Assembly: GCF_000759025.1 (NCBI RefSeq)
Contig: NZ_JPOS01000078.1
Coordinates: 1 to 60,674, forward strand
Length of the DNA: 60,674 nt
Direction of reading: 5' to 3'
DNA from: Phaeodactylibacter xiamenensis
GTDB taxonomy: Bacteria > Bacteroidota > Bacteroidia > Chitinophagales > Saprospiraceae
Positions 36,944-46,247 of the stretch are shown in pieces. Numbering within the stretch: position 1 is the stretch's first letter; every line of letters starts with the position of its first letter. The notes beneath the pieces are model-generated. The model saw only the letters and a list, made by a program, of their open reading frames with translations, had not been told where the DNA came from and made no database searches. The translations under genes and the position numbers were made by a program.

Positions 36944-37551
36944 TTCTCCATCGCTTTGCCCTGAAACCAGCTGATGCCGGGGAATACCGGGTTGCCTGCT
37001 GCCCGCCGAAAGGAGACCACCTGGCCAACGTGCCAAAGGGCATCCGCAATGGGGCCATTGAGCTGGAACCAAAAGGGGACAGTGGAATGTACGCCTTCCC
37101 GCTCAAAGATCAGGTCAAAGCGCTCCATATCATTGGTATTGGCTTCCCGGAACTGATCGCTGGCTGCTTTAAGGTTCTCCAAAGTGGTTCGCCGGAGGTT
37201 TACAAAGTCTTCGGGAGCGGCTGGGGCCGGTCGTTTATTGGGCAGCTGAAAGGCGCTGTTGTAGACCATCATTGAAAGGCCGTGAATGTGGGCCAGCGTT
37301 TCCATAGTAGTGCGTCCATCCGGGCTGGGCTTGTACAGCAGGTCTTTTTCGGTTAGCCCTTCGGTTGCCCAGTAATAGCGGAAGCCAAGGCCATCAATCA
37401 TTCTGGCAACGGTGGCGCTGCTGGTGTAGGATTCCGGAGCATCGGGGATTTGCCGGTAGGGTAGGGTGTCGCCTTGCATAGCGGTTTGGGTTTGGGCGTT
37501 GGTGGCCATGAATAAGAGCAAGATGCTCAGTAGAAAAGGATAAGGCTGCAT
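36940..37551 (-). CDS. Exported DinB-like protein
   Basis: 203 codons with a signal peptide (1-19, MATNAQ). The rest is a four-helix DinB-like domain: METLAHIHGLSMMVYNSAFQ (about 84-103) and ADALWHVGQVVSFRR (about 170-184) provide the usual metal-ligand His positions. DinB-like proteins are often metal-dependent thiol transferases or have unknown roles; an exported one is unusual. It overlaps the oxidase gene by 4 bp and follows the M14 gene by 35 bp, suggesting one operon. Confidence 0.8.
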   Translation of the reverse strand: MQPYPFLLSILLLFMATNAQTQTAMQGDTLPYRQIPDAPESYTSSATVARMIDGLGFRYYWATEGLTEKDLLYKPSPDGRTTMETLAHIHGLSMMVYNSAFQLPNKRPAPAAPEDFVNLRRTTLENLKAASDQFREANTNDMERFDLIFEREGVHSTVPFWFQLNGPIADALWHVGQVVSFRRAAGNPVFPGISWFQGKAMEK

Positions 37552-37586
37552 GCGTAAGTTTTTTCTGTTGTCAAGGTATCGGCTGC

Positions 37587-39113
37587 TTATGGTAGTTTGA
37601 AAGCAGGGAGGTCTTCCCTCAGGTCATAAGCGAAACCATTAACGATCGCGTAGTGATACTGCCCGTTTTTTTCGAGCAGAAAACTGGGATTGCTGTATTG
37701 GTAGAGGGCGTTGTTGGGTTGTTTGCCCGGAGCAATAAGGGCTACTGGCCACCGTGCGGAAGCCTGGGCAGGTGGGCGGTTCGTGACTGCAAAATCGGTA
37801 TACCCTTGTGAAAGCAGCCCCCGGATATCCTTTTGGCGCAGGGTACCAACATCGGGGAGGGCCTGAGGGTACAGCTTGCCTGGTACGATGGTGTAGCCTG
37901 TGGCATCCAGTTCTTCGTAACCATGATAAGTGGAGAGGTCGCCCAGGTCGCTAATGCTGCCCCGGAGGTAATAGGCACGGGCATCGTCAACGTCAATTTC
38001 CCGGTGCCGCCACGCCAGGTCGGTCACAAAGGGCTGATCCTCGTACATGCGGGTGGCATTGCGGAGGATGAAATCATAAAAAGCCCCGCTGTCGTTGTAG
38101 GGTATATCTTCGTAAGCTGCCAGCGGCCAGCTTTCAAAACTGCCATCGGCGATCGCCTGGAACGCAGTCAGCAGGATGGTGAAGTGCAACTGCCGCAGGT
38201 ACTGCTTCTCCCGGTCTTCTTTTAGTCCGCCGCTTTCAATGAGAATGGTGTTGGTGCCCCATTTTTGCATATTGTCACCGAAAGCCCGGGGCTCGAAGGT
38301 GTCATCGTACCGGCCGGTCATGCCAGGGATGTACTGTTGCAGCACCTCATTCATCAAAACAATGAGCTGCATGGCATTCGCACGGCCCTCGTTAATGTCT
38401 TTTTCAGTATTGAAGGCGGGGGCAAGGAAGGAAACAGAGGCTGTTTTGGGGCTATCCCCGGCGGCATAGTATCGGTTTTTATCGTGCAGGTTGAAGCCCC
38501 AAACCGCTCGTGTGCGGTCACGAGCGGCTTTCAGGATATTGGACTCCGGGCTCTGCAGGCGAAGGGCATCCCGGTTGAGGTCGATATCGAGCACATTCCG
38601 CCTTTGGTAGCGCTCTGCGCCATCTGGGTTGAGCATGGGGATAAAGTGCAGGGTCAGCTCTGAGGTAATCCGGTTTCTCAAACTGTCGAAACGATCGCCA
38701 CTGGCTTTGAAAAAATTGAAAATGTCCATAATGGCCATAGTAGCGGTGGGCTCGTCGCCGTGCATTTGCGACCAAAGCAAGACGGGTACCGGCCCGTTCC
38801 CGATACGCACTTCGTAGATAGCGCGATCTTCCAGGGAGCTTCCGAGTTTTTCCACTTCAAAATCGTCAGGCAGGTCATTGATCAGCGGCTCGATGTCCGC
38901 ATGCTTGAAGCGCAGGTCTTGGATGGTTGGTTCCCTGTATTGCTCAAATGCCTCGTGCAGTTGTGCGGCCAGCGGAGGTGCATTGGGGCGGGTTATGGCC
39001 TGGGTTATGGAGTCGCCTTCGCCAAGGAGCGGGGTATCGAGTTCTTCGGGGGCATTCTGGCAGCCTGCGGCCCAAAGTATTGCGAGCAGGCAGAAAGGTA
39101 GAAGGTGTTTCAT
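37587..39113 (-). CDS. M14-family zinc carboxypeptidase lipoprotein
   Basis: 508 codons from the ATG at 39113, which begins a lipoprotein signal (Cys19 in WAAGCQ); an earlier start at 39206 is less likely. The zinc motif is QMHGDEPT (His and Glu), with the third ligand His in WGFNLHDKNRY and substrate-binding NPDGAERYQRRNVLDIDLNRD. The second half (about 330-500) is of unknown role. It would remove C-terminal residues from peptides in the periplasm or at the surface. It heads a minus-strand set with the DinB-like and D-amino-acid oxidase genes. Confidence 0.88.
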   Translation of the reverse strand: MKHLLPFCLLAILWAAGCQNAPEELDTPLLGEGDSITQAITRPNAPPLAAQLHEAFEQYREPTIQDLRFKHADIEPLINDLPDDFEVEKLGSSLEDRAIYEVRIGNGPVPVLLWSQMHGDEPTATMAIMDIFNFFKASGDRFDSLRNRITSELTLHFIPMLNPDGAERYQRRNVLDIDLNRDALRLQSPESNILKAARDRTRAVWGFNLHDKNRYYAAGDSPKTASVSFLAPAFNTEKDINEGRANAMQLIVLMNEVLQQYIPGMTGRYDDTFEPRAFGDNMQKWGTNTILIESGGLKEDREKQYLRQLHFTILLTAFQAIADGSFESWPLAAYEDIPYNDSGAFYDFILRNATRMYEDQPFVTDLAWRHREIDVDDARAYYLRGSISDLGDLSTYHGYEELDATGYTIVPGKLYPQALPDVGTLRQKDIRGLLSQGYTDFAVTNRPPAQASARWPVALIAPGKQPNNALYQYSNPSFLLEKNGQYHYAIVNGFAYDLREDLPAFKLP

Positions 39114-39154
39114 GGATAAAATTTTAGGCTTGCCGACAAAATAGGGATTCTTGG

Positions 39155-39185
39155 TTGATAGTGCGGGGGCATTTCTGTATCTTAT
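39155..39185 (+). promoter_or_regulatory. Possible promoter upstream of the orphan sorting-domain ORF
   Basis: TTG at 39155-39157, a 20-bp spacer and TATCTTAT at 39178-39185, one or two bases off the TAnnTTTG consensus. It lies 35 bp before the ATG at 39221. Confidence 0.35.
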
Positions 39186-39220
39186 AGGCATTACGCCACA
39201 AAACATTAAATCGTCAAGCT

Positions 39221-39379
39221 ATGAAAATCAGGGCGTCTTCCGGGCAATTGCTTCAGTCGGGTACTGTGCAACAATCCGGCAGTCCCTTGAATGTCAGTTC
39301 TTTGCCTAAAGGGTGGTATGTACTGTCGGTGCTTCTGCCAGACGGGCAGCAGCGCCCCCTGCCTTTCATAAAGCAATAA
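39221..39379 (+). CDS. 52-codon orphan T9SS sorting-domain fragment
   Basis: The ATG at 39221 opens a frame of 52 codons ending at TAA 39377-39379. Its product (MKIRASSGQLLQSG, then LNVSSLPKGWYVLSVLLPDG, ending FIKQ) is the second half of a T9SS type A sorting domain and nothing else. There is no signal peptide. It is either the relic of a deleted T9SS cargo gene or a small expressed peptide. The next gene, also a T9SS cargo, starts 42 bp downstream. Confidence 0.55.
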   Translation: MKIRASSGQLLQSGTVQQSGSPLNVSSLPKGWYVLSVLLPDGQQRPLPFIKQ

Positions 39380-39421
39380 GTAGGCCCATAAACCACGCCT
39401 TCAATCCAAAATTCACTCAAA

Positions 39422-40798
39422 ATGAAAAATATACTACTCCTATTTCTATCCATCTTTTTTGCGGTATCGCTCAATGCTGCTTCCATCCGGGGCGGGGAAA
39501 TCACTTTTCAGCAAACCGCGCCTCTAACACTGGAGGCGGAGCTCCACCTGTATGTTCAGGCTAATGCCACGGCTACTGTACCGGACTCTGTCACGCTATG
39601 CTGGGGAGACGGGAACTGTTCAACTGCTTGGGTTTCTAATGGCATAGATGCTAATAATGATGGCTTGCCCGACGGGGAACAATTAACGCCGGTTCAATTG
39701 CTGGGCATCTATCGGGTGTCCCACACTTATGGGGAGACCGGGCAGTACACCCTTTCGGTCAATGAACCCAACCGGGTGATCGTTATGAATGGAGGGCTTG
39801 AGCCTTTTCCGTTTTATGTTGAATCGCTGGCTATGGTCACCGAGTCGGATGAGCCCCACTACAGCCCGGTGTTTTTCGAGCCTGCCATGCTGGACCGCAG
39901 TGCGGTGGGACAGGTGTTCACACATCTATCGGCTGCTTTTGACCGTGATGGAGATGTGTTGGTGCATCAGCTGCTAATCCCAAAGTTAGAAGAAGGTACT
40001 ATCCCGGGTTATCAGGAGCCTACGTCTATCAACCCTGGCCCCAATAATCAGTTGACAATAGATACCGGGACCGGGTTCCTCAATTGGGACGCCCCACAGC
40101 GGCCTGGCCGGTACTTGATCAATATCATGGTCAGCACCTACCGGGATGGGGCGCTTTGGGAGCAGGTGACTCGTGATATGCTGATTGAAGTCGAAGAGCT
40201 GATGGCGCTTCCTCCTGCGCTTACCCTTTCGGATGACACCCCTTTGCAGGAAGTGCAGGTGGGCGATGTGGTAGAATTGGAGGCGGTGGCCCAAAGCATC
40301 CCTTTCGGGGAGGAGGTAGAGCTGACCGCAGCGGGTGGCCTGCTGGCCTTTTTCAATACCCCGGCGGTTTTTGATACCACGACTGGCCCTCAGCCGCTCG
40401 AAGCCTTCTCCTGGATGGTGGAGCCGGAAGATGACAGAGCCGCGCCCTACCTTGTTAGCTTTAAAGCCAAAGACCTGAGCAGCGGGCTGTCGACATTCAT
40501 CCCCGTGCAATTCCAGGTGGTGGAGGAGCTGACCGGGTCGGTTGATGTGGAAAGGTCAATTCCGCTGCGTGTTTTTCCAAACCCAGGAGCTGGAATATTG
40601 CAGGTTGAAATAGAGGCATTAAATCCCCCTGCGCGCTATGAGGTGTACGATGCGAACGGCGCAAGGGTTACTTCCGGGCAGTGGACAACCTTCCCCGCTC
40701 AGCTCAATGTACAGCAGTTTCCGGGCGGTGTCTACCGGCTAAGGGTCTGGGGTGCAGAAGGTCAGGGGGTGGAACGCTTCATTGTCGCTGGAAAGTAG
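39422..40798 (+). CDS. Secreted T9SS cargo protein, function unknown
   Basis: 458 codons with a signal peptide (1-19, SLNAAS). The body (SIRGGEITFQQT, GDGNCSTAW, HTYGETGQYTLSVNEPNR, GPNNQLTIDTGTGFLNWDAPQRPGRY) resembles cadherin/PKD-like surface proteins of Bacteroidota that accompany gliding or adhesion genes. No catalytic motif is seen. The end is a T9SS type A sorting domain (LRVFPNPGAGILQVEIE onward). It is expected on the cell surface. Confidence 0.8.
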   Translation: MKNILLLFLSIFFAVSLNAASIRGGEITFQQTAPLTLEAELHLYVQANATATVPDSVTLCWGDGNCSTAWVSNGIDANNDGLPDGEQLTPVQLLGIYRVSHTYGETGQYTLSVNEPNRVIVMNGGLEPFPFYVESLAMVTESDEPHYSPVFFEPAMLDRSAVGQVFTHLSAAFDRDGDVLVHQLLIPKLEEGTIPGYQEPTSINPGPNNQLTIDTGTGFLNWDAPQRPGRYLINIMVSTYRDGALWEQVTRDMLIEVEELMALPPALTLSDDTPLQEVQVGDVVELEAVAQSIPFGEEVELTAAGGLLAFFNTPAVFDTTTGPQPLEAFSWMVEPEDDRAAPYLVSFKAKDLSSGLSTFIPVQFQVVEELTGSVDVERSIPLRVFPNPGAGILQVEIEALNPPARYEVYDANGARVTSGQWTTFPAQLNVQQFPGGVYRLRVWGAEGQGVERFIVAGK

Positions 40799-40825
40799 TT
40801 ATATTGCCGGTTCAAAAAGCGAATT

Positions 40826-41269
40826 ATGGCTTCGGCAATTTCAGAACTGGCAGATTTTCCGGTACAGACGAACATCACCGTACAGTGGGGCGAGATGGAC
40901 GCTGCCAACCACGTCAATAATGTAGTTTACCTGCGGTGGTTTGAGCATGCGCGTGTGGTGTACCTTGACCGGTTGAATTACCCGGTCGTACTGGAGCAGG
41001 AGGGGCTGCCGGGCGTGATTCTGGCAAAGCAAGACTGCAAATACCTGTTCCCGGTCCGCTATCCGGACAGGATAACGATGGGGATTAAAGTCACGGAAAT
41101 AGGGGAGGACCGCTTTGTGATGCATTGCAAAATGTATAGTCAGGAGCATCAGCGCCTGGTGGCGATTGCGAATGCCACAATCGTTACGTACGACTATGTA
41201 AAGCAGTCGAAGGCGCCTGTTCCGGAAAGCCTTCGTCAGGGCATACAGGCTATAGAACAACAAGTATGA
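40826..41269 (+). CDS. Acyl-CoA thioesterase (4HBT hot-dog fold)
   Basis: 147 codons. The motif VQWGEMDAANHVNNVVYLRW (about 19-38), with its Asp and following helix FEHARVVYLDRL, is that of 4-hydroxybenzoyl-CoA-thioesterase-like enzymes (YbgC/FadM group). It would hydrolyse acyl-CoA in the cytoplasm; the chain length is not predictable. Its stop overlaps the start of the flavoprotein gene (ATGA), so the two are translationally coupled. Confidence 0.87.
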   Translation: MASAISELADFPVQTNITVQWGEMDAANHVNNVVYLRWFEHARVVYLDRLNYPVVLEQEGLPGVILAKQDCKYLFPVRYPDRITMGIKVTEIGEDRFVMHCKMYSQEHQRLVAIANATIVTYDYVKQSKAPVPESLRQGIQAIEQQV

Positions 41270-42408
41270 AAGCGACACCGATTTTAATCGTTGGGGCAGG
41301 GCCGGCAGGGTTAGCCATTGCCGGCCGGTTGCGCCACCGGGGGCTCGATTTCGAGCTGATTGAGCAAAGCCAGGAAGTCGGGCACGCCTGGCACCACCAC
41401 TACGAGCGGGTGCACCTGCATACCGTGAAGGAATTTTCTCACCTGCCCCATCTTCCTTTTCCAGAGGAGTATCCGCAGTACGTCTCCCGTCAGCAGTTGG
41501 TAGATTACCTGGAAAGCTATGCCGCCCATTTCAAAATTGCGCCCCACTTTGGGCACAGCCTGGAGCGGGTAAGCCGGGAAGGCGATCACTGGGTCGCGGC
41601 CTGTGCAAATGGGGCTCACTTTAAAGCGGAGCACATCGTCTTCGCCACCGGGGTCAACCGAGTGCCCAACCGCCCGCATTTTGAAGATCAGGAGGATTTT
41701 TCGGGCACTATGCTTCACAGCAAGGATTACCGCAATCCGGAACCCTTTGAGGGTGCCACCGTTTTGGTCGTAGGTATGGGCAATACCGGTGCGGAAATAG
41801 CGCTGGACCTGAGCGAAGCAGGCATTCCAACCTTGCTATCCGTCAGAGGTCCGGTCAATATTGTGCCCCGCGATTTCCTGGGGCGCCCCACTCAAAAGAC
41901 GGCCTTCACTCTTGCCAAGCTGCCTGCGCCCATTGGAGACTGGATTGGCAAGCAGGTACAGGGGCTTGCATTTGGAGACCTAAGGCCTTACGGGTTGAAG
42001 CCTTCCGCTATGCCGCCTGCGCGTCAGTTGCGGGAGACAGGCAAAACACCGGTCATTGATATCGGCACGGTAGCCGCTATCAAAGCCGGTAAAATCAAAG
42101 TGGTTCCTGAACTTAAGGCCTTCACGCCAGATGGAGCCATCTTTGAGGATGGGAGCGAGCACCATTTTACCCATGTCATTTTGGCCACTGGGTACCACGC
42201 CCGCCTCGAAGCCTTTATTCCGCAAAGCGAGACCTTGTTCAATGCAGATCACCTGCCCAAAAGCTGTATAGGGGAGGGGCCGCACGAGGGGCTCTACTTC
42301 CTCGGGTTTGACAATTATCAGCCCGGAGGAATACTGGGCGTAGTGTACCGGGACTCAGCGCGTATTGCAGAGGCGATACAGGCCCGGTTAACGATTAGTA
42401 GTTCGTAA
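41266..42408 (+). CDS. FAD/NAD(P)-binding monooxygenase-like flavoprotein
   Basis: 380 codons. The FAD site is LIVGAGPAGLAIAGRL at the N-terminus, the NAD(P) site is VLVVGMGNTGAEIA (about 165-178), and the late ATGYHAR motif is typical of flavin-containing and YUCCA-like monooxygenases. The string AWHHHYERVHLHT also fits that group. It probably hydroxylates or oxygenates a small lipophilic substrate. It is coupled to the thioesterase gene. Its last 21 bp overlap the convergent secreted hydrolase gene. Confidence 0.83.
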   Translation: MKATPILIVGAGPAGLAIAGRLRHRGLDFELIEQSQEVGHAWHHHYERVHLHTVKEFSHLPHLPFPEEYPQYVSRQQLVDYLESYAAHFKIAPHFGHSLERVSREGDHWVAACANGAHFKAEHIVFATGVNRVPNRPHFEDQEDFSGTMLHSKDYRNPEPFEGATVLVVGMGNTGAEIALDLSEAGIPTLLSVRGPVNIVPRDFLGRPTQKTAFTLAKLPAPIGDWIGKQVQGLAFGDLRPYGLKPSAMPPARQLRETGKTPVIDIGTVAAIKAGKIKVVPELKAFTPDGAIFEDGSEHHFTHVILATGYHARLEAFIPQSETLFNADHLPKSCIGEGPHEGLYFLGFDNYQPGGILGVVYRDSARIAEAIQARLTISSS

Positions 42409-43842
42409 CACTTTTACAGTAGAACTGCCAGTCGGCGTATTGATCTTCAGCAGGTAAAGACCAGCGGGGTAAGGGCTCATTTTCAGTTCCGCCGTTGGTC
42501 CGGCTGCAATTTGTTCAAACATGATCTGTCCGTTCGTATTCATTAGCTGTAAGGTGGTTCCAGATGGGAGTTCCCGCAGGTGCAGGATATTGCTCACCGG
42601 ATTGGGAAACACCCTTAGGTTCCAGTCCGGAGTGAAGACAGAAGTATTGGAGATGAGTTCACGGTAACCCAGGAAGAAAATCGCGCCGGCAACGGTAGCT
42701 GGTTGTATACATTCAGTATGGTTGAGGGTCGTGCCGGCATCTACCGCAAGGACATCCGGTGCGCCATTGGCATTCATGACCGAATCGGCGAGGATACTGT
42801 TGGTAAACGCCACCTGATCATCTGCAGTACAGTAGTACAGCCGGGTTGGTGCCTGTGGTGCCCAGTCGTATACATCGTTGGCTTCCAGCGCCTGCAGGAT
42901 AGGGTGGTCGCTATTCTCATCCTCCAGAGCGGTGAGCAGGGAGTCCTGCAGCATGTAGCGCGGAATGGGCGCCCCTTCGTTGGTGTTCAGCAAGTCGATG
43001 AGGGTGCTGTTCAGGGTACTGAGGGTGATAGCGCCCTGATAAAACTGTTCAATCGGCTCAGCATAGGGCGGCTTGAAGTATGCTTCCACGCTGTCAAAAA
43101 GCCCATAGGCTTCGTTATAGGAAAGGGCGGTGTAAGCCAGGTAGCCCTGATAGAAGTAGGGTTCGTCACTGAGCAGGGCGCTGCGCATCGCTCCGGAGAT
43201 ACTGTAGGGGCCGGACATAGGGGCGGAGGCAGTGACTGTGAATTCATCGGTGTAGTTCGCTTCCAGTTCGCGATGGACGGCCGCCGCAGCGTGTCCACCC
43301 TGAGAGTATCCGGTGACAAATAGCTGATCATTCAGTGCTGGCCCTTCGCTTTCGCAAAATGCCCGCGCTGCAAATAGCATGTCAATACCCGCTGAAGCCT
43401 CCGTATCGGCATGTACATAAGGATGGAAGCCCCGGGAATCGCCAAGCCCCAGAAAATCCGGGGCAGCCGCAACATAGCCTAGTCCGCCCCATGCGGCGGC
43501 GAGTTCCCAGCCGCCGGCCAGATTGGAGGGGACATCTGTTTTACTGTCTACGGTACCATGCATATAGCACAGCAGCGGGTATTGAAATTCGGCTTCCCGC
43601 ACCGGCAGAACGATCAGTCCGGAGGCTGTATCCGTGACGCCATTAATATCGGGTGTCGTGTACCGGATTTTGTAGTATTCAATGCCGTTTTGCATTAAAA
43701 AGCCGTACTGTGCCTGCATTTGTGCCAGGGTTTGGCTGCCTTTGAATTCAAAATCGACGAGGTCCTGTGCCAGCGCAGCCTGACTGAGGAGGAGAAGGGC
43801 GCTGAGGCATAGGTATTTCAGGTAGTGGTTGAAGGTGTTCAT
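42388..43842 (-). CDS. Secreted alpha/beta hydrolase with T9SS sorting domain
   Basis: 484 codons from the ATG at 43842, which begins a signal peptide (ending LLSQAALAQ); an in-frame start at 43974 adds an implausible leader. The fold is alpha/beta hydrolase with nucleophile Ser in VTGYSQGGHAA, an oxyanion region near CYMHGTVDSKT, an Asp in CTADDQVAF and a late His in TTLNHTECIQ. The end is a T9SS type A sorting domain (LRVFPNPVSNILHLREL onward). It is likely an extracellular esterase or lipase resembling secretory lipases. Confidence 0.85.
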   Translation of the reverse strand: MNTFNHYLKYLCLSALLLLSQAALAQDLVDFEFKGSQTLAQMQAQYGFLMQNGIEYYKIRYTTPDINGVTDTASGLIVLPVREAEFQYPLLCYMHGTVDSKTDVPSNLAGGWELAAAWGGLGYVAAAPDFLGLGDSRGFHPYVHADTEASAGIDMLFAARAFCESEGPALNDQLFVTGYSQGGHAAAAVHRELEANYTDEFTVTASAPMSGPYSISGAMRSALLSDEPYFYQGYLAYTALSYNEAYGLFDSVEAYFKPPYAEPIEQFYQGAITLSTLNSTLIDLLNTNEGAPIPRYMLQDSLLTALEDENSDHPILQALEANDVYDWAPQAPTRLYYCTADDQVAFTNSILADSVMNANGAPDVLAVDAGTTLNHTECIQPATVAGAIFFLGYRELISNTSVFTPDWNLRVFPNPVSNILHLRELPSGTTLQLMNTNGQIMFEQIAAGPTAELKMSPYPAGLYLLKINTPTGSSTVKVLRTTNR

Positions 43843-43955
43843 ACCGATTGATTTTGAGGTGATGGGTTTGGCTGGACAAAGTACTACTTTTCTGATAATT
43901 TGGATATTGGACGAAAACAAAAGTTTTAAAGATACGGTTTTTAACACAATAAGTG

Positions 43956-43963
43956 TATTTTTG
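43956..43963 (+). promoter_or_regulatory. Possible -7 box for the Rpn-type nuclease gene
   Basis: TATTTTTG matches TAnnTTTG and lies 18 bp before the ATG at 43982. The upstream TTG box is not clear. Confidence 0.35.
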
Positions 43964-43981
43964 TCGTAAAGCAATCTCTGT

Positions 43982-45019
43982 ATGCCTAAACAACCTCAAG
44001 TATATCAACCGGATGACCGGTATTTCCAACAAGTGATGAGTAATCCGGAAGTTGCCAAAGACTATATTAAGTATTTTTATCCTGATATAGCTTCGATTGC
44101 CGACCTGGATACGCTTAATCCTCAAAAAGTTAAATTATTAAGCCCCCATTTAAAGCTTTTTAGTGCGGATGTAGTGTATCGGTGCAGGTTAAAGGCGGAA
44201 AAGGGTGCTTATCTTAATTTCTGCCTGTTGTTTGAGCACAAATCCCAGCCCGATGAGCATGTTTCCGTACAGGTAGGGCTTTATATTTTCCTGTTAATGC
44301 AGGATATGGTGAAGCAAAAAGGGCGGAAGCTGGAACCGGTACTGCCGCTTTTATTTTATAATGGTGAGAAAGAATGGCAGCCAAAAACAGTCCGGCAATT
44401 GTTTCAAGGCTTTCCTCATTTTGAAATATTGAAATCTCACCTGCCGGATTTTGAGTTTCTGTTTGAGGACGCCCACCGTTTGCCTCCCGGGGAATTGCTT
44501 AAATTGGAGTTAAGTTACTTTCGTACGGCATTAATGTCAATGGCGCTGAAGCACCGGGTGGACTTGATATTTCAATATTTTGAGGTTATTTTTGAAGGAG
44601 CATCCGACAAAGATGAGCGATTAGCAACAATAACCTATATTCTCGGTGTTGCGGAACGATCTGCAGATGAAGTCATGGAGGCACTTGATCAAAAAGAATT
44701 TGGCACAAAATCAAAAGTTATGAGCACGCTTGAGCAATTATTGGAAAAGGGGCAGCAAGTGGGCAAGCTAAAGGCCCGGGTTTTTAATTTACTGAAAACA
44801 TCCACCCGCTTCCCACAGATGAGCGCTGTGGATTTGGCTGATTTTACGGAATTAGAGGTCGAAAAGGTTATCGGGTTATTTGATCAATTAGCTGCTCCCG
44901 GTCAGCCGGAGCTCTTGGGCTATATTCAGGCGCAGTTCCTGCCTGAGATTAAACTAAGCACTGAAGAATCCACAAAGTTAAACCAACTTGTTGCGGATTT
45001 GCTCGACTCCCGCAGATAA
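43982..45019 (+). CDS. Rpn/YhgA-type PD-(D/E)XK nuclease (putative transposase family)
   Basis: 345 codons. Residues about 40-110 carry a PD-(D/E)XK core: Asp in LFSADVVYRCR and Glu-x-Lys in LLFEHKSQPD. Next come VQVGLYIFLLMQDM and VLPLLFYNGEKEW as in the Rpn family. The C-terminal third is helical. Rpn proteins are DNA endonucleases that promote RecA-independent recombination and are abundant in Bacteroidota. The gene looks more AT-rich than its neighbours, hinting at transfer. A perfect hairpin terminator follows. Confidence 0.85.
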   Translation: MPKQPQVYQPDDRYFQQVMSNPEVAKDYIKYFYPDIASIADLDTLNPQKVKLLSPHLKLFSADVVYRCRLKAEKGAYLNFCLLFEHKSQPDEHVSVQVGLYIFLLMQDMVKQKGRKLEPVLPLLFYNGEKEWQPKTVRQLFQGFPHFEILKSHLPDFEFLFEDAHRLPPGELLKLELSYFRTALMSMALKHRVDLIFQYFEVIFEGASDKDERLATITYILGVAERSADEVMEALDQKEFGTKSKVMSTLEQLLEKGQQVGKLKARVFNLLKTSTRFPQMSAVDLADFTELEVEKVIGLFDQLAAPGQPELLGYIQAQFLPEIKLSTEESTKLNQLVADLLDSRR

Positions 45020-45072
45020 ATTAAGAGAAGCGGGGTTGCTGTAGCATCTTCTCAACTTGGGTAGTTTAAACA

Positions 45073-45108
45073 ACAGGGCCTTCAATCATTGCTGATTGAA
45101 GGCCCTGT
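45073..45108. terminator. Perfect bidirectional terminator hairpin
   Basis: A 16-bp perfect stem (ACAGGGCCTTCAATCA pairing with TGATTGAAGGCCCTGT) around the tetraloop TTGC. It lies between the nuclease gene and the convergent desaturase gene. Confidence 0.9.
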
Positions 45109-45134
45109 AAGTTTAAGGGCTTTTTAGACTATGT

Positions 45135-46247
45135 TTATGCCGCCAGTTGCCGCTCGTACTTATTGTTGCCCAATTTGTACAGCATCCGAAAGTGGCTGCG
45201 CAGGGCGGCCAGGAAAGTAGGATGCTCGTAATAGGGAATACCGTACTCCTCAGCGGTCGCTTTAACGATCGGTGCGATATCCGGGTAGTGGATATGGCAG
45301 ATATTTGGGAAAAGGTGGTGTTCTACCTGATGGTTCAGCCCGCCGATGAACCAGGCGAAAAAGTGGCGCCCGTTCGCGAAGTTGGCCGTAGTCTTGAGCT
45401 GATGAACGGCCCAGCTGTTTTCTACGCTGCCATGCTCATCCGTTTTGAAGAAGTGGGTCTCCTCCAGTACATGGGCGCCCTGGAAAACCAGTGCCAGGAA
45501 TAGCCCCGAGATGAAGTGCATCATGAGGAAACACAGCAGGGTTTGCCACCATGCGAGGGGTAAGATCATTATTGGAAGGACCAGCGTAATGGCTACGTAA
45601 GCGATTTTCAACAGCACAACATGCATCATGGCGCTGCCGTAAGAAACGCCCTGTGCTTCCAGCAGCCCGCGCTTGTGATAATCCCGGGTTTGCAAAAAGT
45701 CTTTGGCAACCAGCCAAAAGATCGTCATCATCCCATAAAGGATGGGCGCGTAGATGATTTGAAACCGGTAAAAGGGCTTGTGCTCCTGATCTGGTGAAAG
45801 GCGGAAAATGCCTTTGTCGATGTCCTCATCGTGCTCGTGCACATTAGTATAGGAATGATGCAGCACATTATGCTGGATTTTCCAATTGATGTGATAGCCA
45901 CCAACAAAGTTCAGGATGCCGCCTAATGCACTGTTTACCTTAGGATTAGGAGAGTATGCACCGTGATTGGCATCATGCATAACGGAAAAGCCGATACCTG
46001 ACATACCCAGCGCCATAAGTACCCACATGAGGACAATCGCCCAGGTCGCCTGTACTAGTCCGGATAGCATAAGCACCAACGGGACGGCGTAAAGGGCTAC
46101 CATGAATACCGTTTTGAAGACCATACGGCCATCACCGTATTTAGTGATGCCTTTGTCGGAAAAATGTTGGTTGACTCGCTTGCGAAGGACCTGAAAAAAT
46201 TCGGGCTGATCGTCCTTGTTGAAACGAACAGTAGAAGAAGTTGCCAT
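45135..46247 (-). CDS. Fatty acid desaturase (acyl-lipid type)
   Basis: 370 codons with four transmembrane segments. The three His boxes are HDANHGAYS, QHNVLHHSYTNVHEHD and NHQVEHHLFP. The QVEHH variant is typical of front-end and bacterial acyl-lipid desaturases. There is no fused cytochrome b5 domain. It would introduce a double bond into membrane lipid acyl chains using oxygen and an electron donor. The gene is monocistronic. Confidence 0.9.
   Translation of the reverse strand: MATSSTVRFNKDDQPEFFQVLRKRVNQHFSDKGITKYGDGRMVFKTVFMVALYAVPLVLMLSGLVQATWAIVLMWVLMALGMSGIGFSVMHDANHGAYSPNPKVNSALGGILNFVGGYHINWKIQHNVLHHSYTNVHEHDEDIDKGIFRLSPDQEHKPFYRFQIIYAPILYGMMTIFWLVAKDFLQTRDYHKRGLLEAQGVSYGSAMMHVVLLKIAYVAITLVLPIMILPLAWWQTLLCFLMMHFISGLFLALVFQGAHVLEETHFFKTDEHGSVENSWAVHQLKTTANFANGRHFFAWFIGGLNHQVEHHLFPNICHIHYPDIAPIVKATAEEYGIPYYEHPTFLAALRSHFRMLYKLGNNKYERQLAA

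Noticed and set aside
43982-45019. Complete transposon around the Rpn-type gene
   Set aside because: No terminal inverted repeats or target duplication beside it; the hairpin at 45073-45108 is a terminator.
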